Source: Pseudomonadota bacterium (GTDB lineage Bacteria > Pseudomonadota > Gammaproteobacteria > Burkholderiales > Burkholderiaceae_B). From it: 6,877 bases of DNA. Positions 6,707 to 6,877 of the stretch are shown here, piece after piece; positions within the stretch are counted from its first letter, which is position 1, and every line of letters begins with the position of its first letter. Both the position numbers and the translations under genes were made by a program. The notes under the pieces were generated by a model, which saw nothing but the letters and a program-made list of their open reading frames with translations, had not been told where the DNA came from and did no database searches. The DNA lies in assembly GCA_021793095.1 (NCBI GenBank), contig JAJYTK010000049.1, positions 1 through 6,877 of the forward strand, given 5' to 3'.

Positions 6707-6721
6707 GCTGTCATTCAAGGG

Positions 6722-6767
6722 AAAAAATATCTGTAGGGCGCCGTCTCTCAGCTGCTGGTCGGCGCCC
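6722..6767 (-). terminator. Probable intrinsic terminator of the RND efflux gene
   Basis: On the minus strand an 8-bp perfect GC-rich stem (6760-6767 with 6736-6743, GGGCGCCG/CGGCGCCC) has a 16-base loop. It is followed, after about 8 bases, by a run of six T (AAAAAA at 6722-6727 on plus). It begins 10 bases after the stop codon of the RND gene. The long loop and the gap before the T run make it weaker than the other two terminators, so some read-through into dnaQ is possible. Confidence 0.55.
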
Positions 6768-6776
6768 GCCTCAGTA

Positions 6777-6877
6777 TTATTGCTCATCGGTTTGTCCCCG
6801 TATGATGGGATCCCGAGCGATATAAGTATAGGCTGCCGGCACCACAAACAATGTCAATACCGTACCAAATAACAGCC
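6777..6877 (-). CDS. RND family efflux transporter permease, C-terminal end only
   Basis: On the minus strand the right edge is open for 33 complete codons ending in TAA at 6779-6777. The peptide is LLFGTVLTLFVVPAAYTYIA, followed by a short polar tail (RDPIIRGQTDEQ). The G-T-x-L-T-L-F-V-V-P-x-x-Y block is the typical last transmembrane helix of AcrB/MexB-type resistance-nodulation-division inner-membrane pumps, which expel drugs or other solutes using the proton gradient with a periplasmic adaptor and an outer-membrane channel. Only this last helix is visible, so substrate and subfamily cannot be told. It ends about 80 bases before the dnaQ start. Confidence 0.8.
   Translation of the reverse strand, partial: LLFGTVLTLFVVPAAYTYIARDPIIRGQTDEQ

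Noticed and set aside
6650..6847. Minus-strand ORF of 65 codons upstream of dnaQ (and a shorter version from ATG 6787)
   Set aside because: It crosses the RND gene end, the terminator hairpin and the dnaQ start in a different frame. The composition is unremarkable, so it is a chance ORF.

Overview
The window looks like an ordinary stretch of chromosome from a proteobacterium with roughly balanced GC (my estimate by eye, not computed). The best taxonomic clue is the DnaQ protein. Its LTGNNLHHYVNP and RDSDPEALAVHGL blocks are, as I recall, typical of Burkholderiales proofreading subunits, so I infer a betaproteobacterium, perhaps Alcaligenaceae. A UbiB-type gene and an RND pump gene fit a Gram-negative cell with ubiquinone. 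All taxonomy here is inference from remembered family features.

Layout from left to right: (1) the first 95 codons of a UbiB/ABC1-family gene on the minus strand, running off the left edge; (2) a divergent ogt gene for O6-alkylguanine repair, followed about 90 bases later by a strong intrinsic terminator; (3) a complete glycine betaine/proline-betaine type ABC importer on the plus strand, in the order proX (periplasmic binding protein), proV (ATPase with a C-terminal CBS region) and proW (permease). A 15-bp hairpin separates proX from proV, proV and proW overlap by ATGA, and a strong terminator closes the operon; (4) a monocistronic Na+/Pi cotransporter-family gene with a PhoU-like C-terminal domain; (5) on the minus strand and convergent with it, dnaQ (epsilon proofreading subunit of DNA polymerase III); (6) the last 33 codons of an RND efflux permease gene on the minus strand, separated from dnaQ by a probable terminator hairpin.

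The only true multigene unit is proXVW. ProX captures the osmolyte in the periplasm, ProW carries it through the inner membrane, and ProV hydrolyses ATP and probably senses ionic strength through its CBS region and tail. The very acidic ProX suggests an organism that meets salt. The other genes are functionally unrelated housekeeping or transport genes.

I found no mobile element, CRISPR array, tRNA, rRNA or recognisable riboswitch, and no convincing undescribed system. The points worth a second look are modest: the proX-proV hairpin with the binding-protein gene first, the charged ProV C-terminus, the leader of the phosphate transporter, and two edge genes that are easy to miss because they are truncated on the minus strand.
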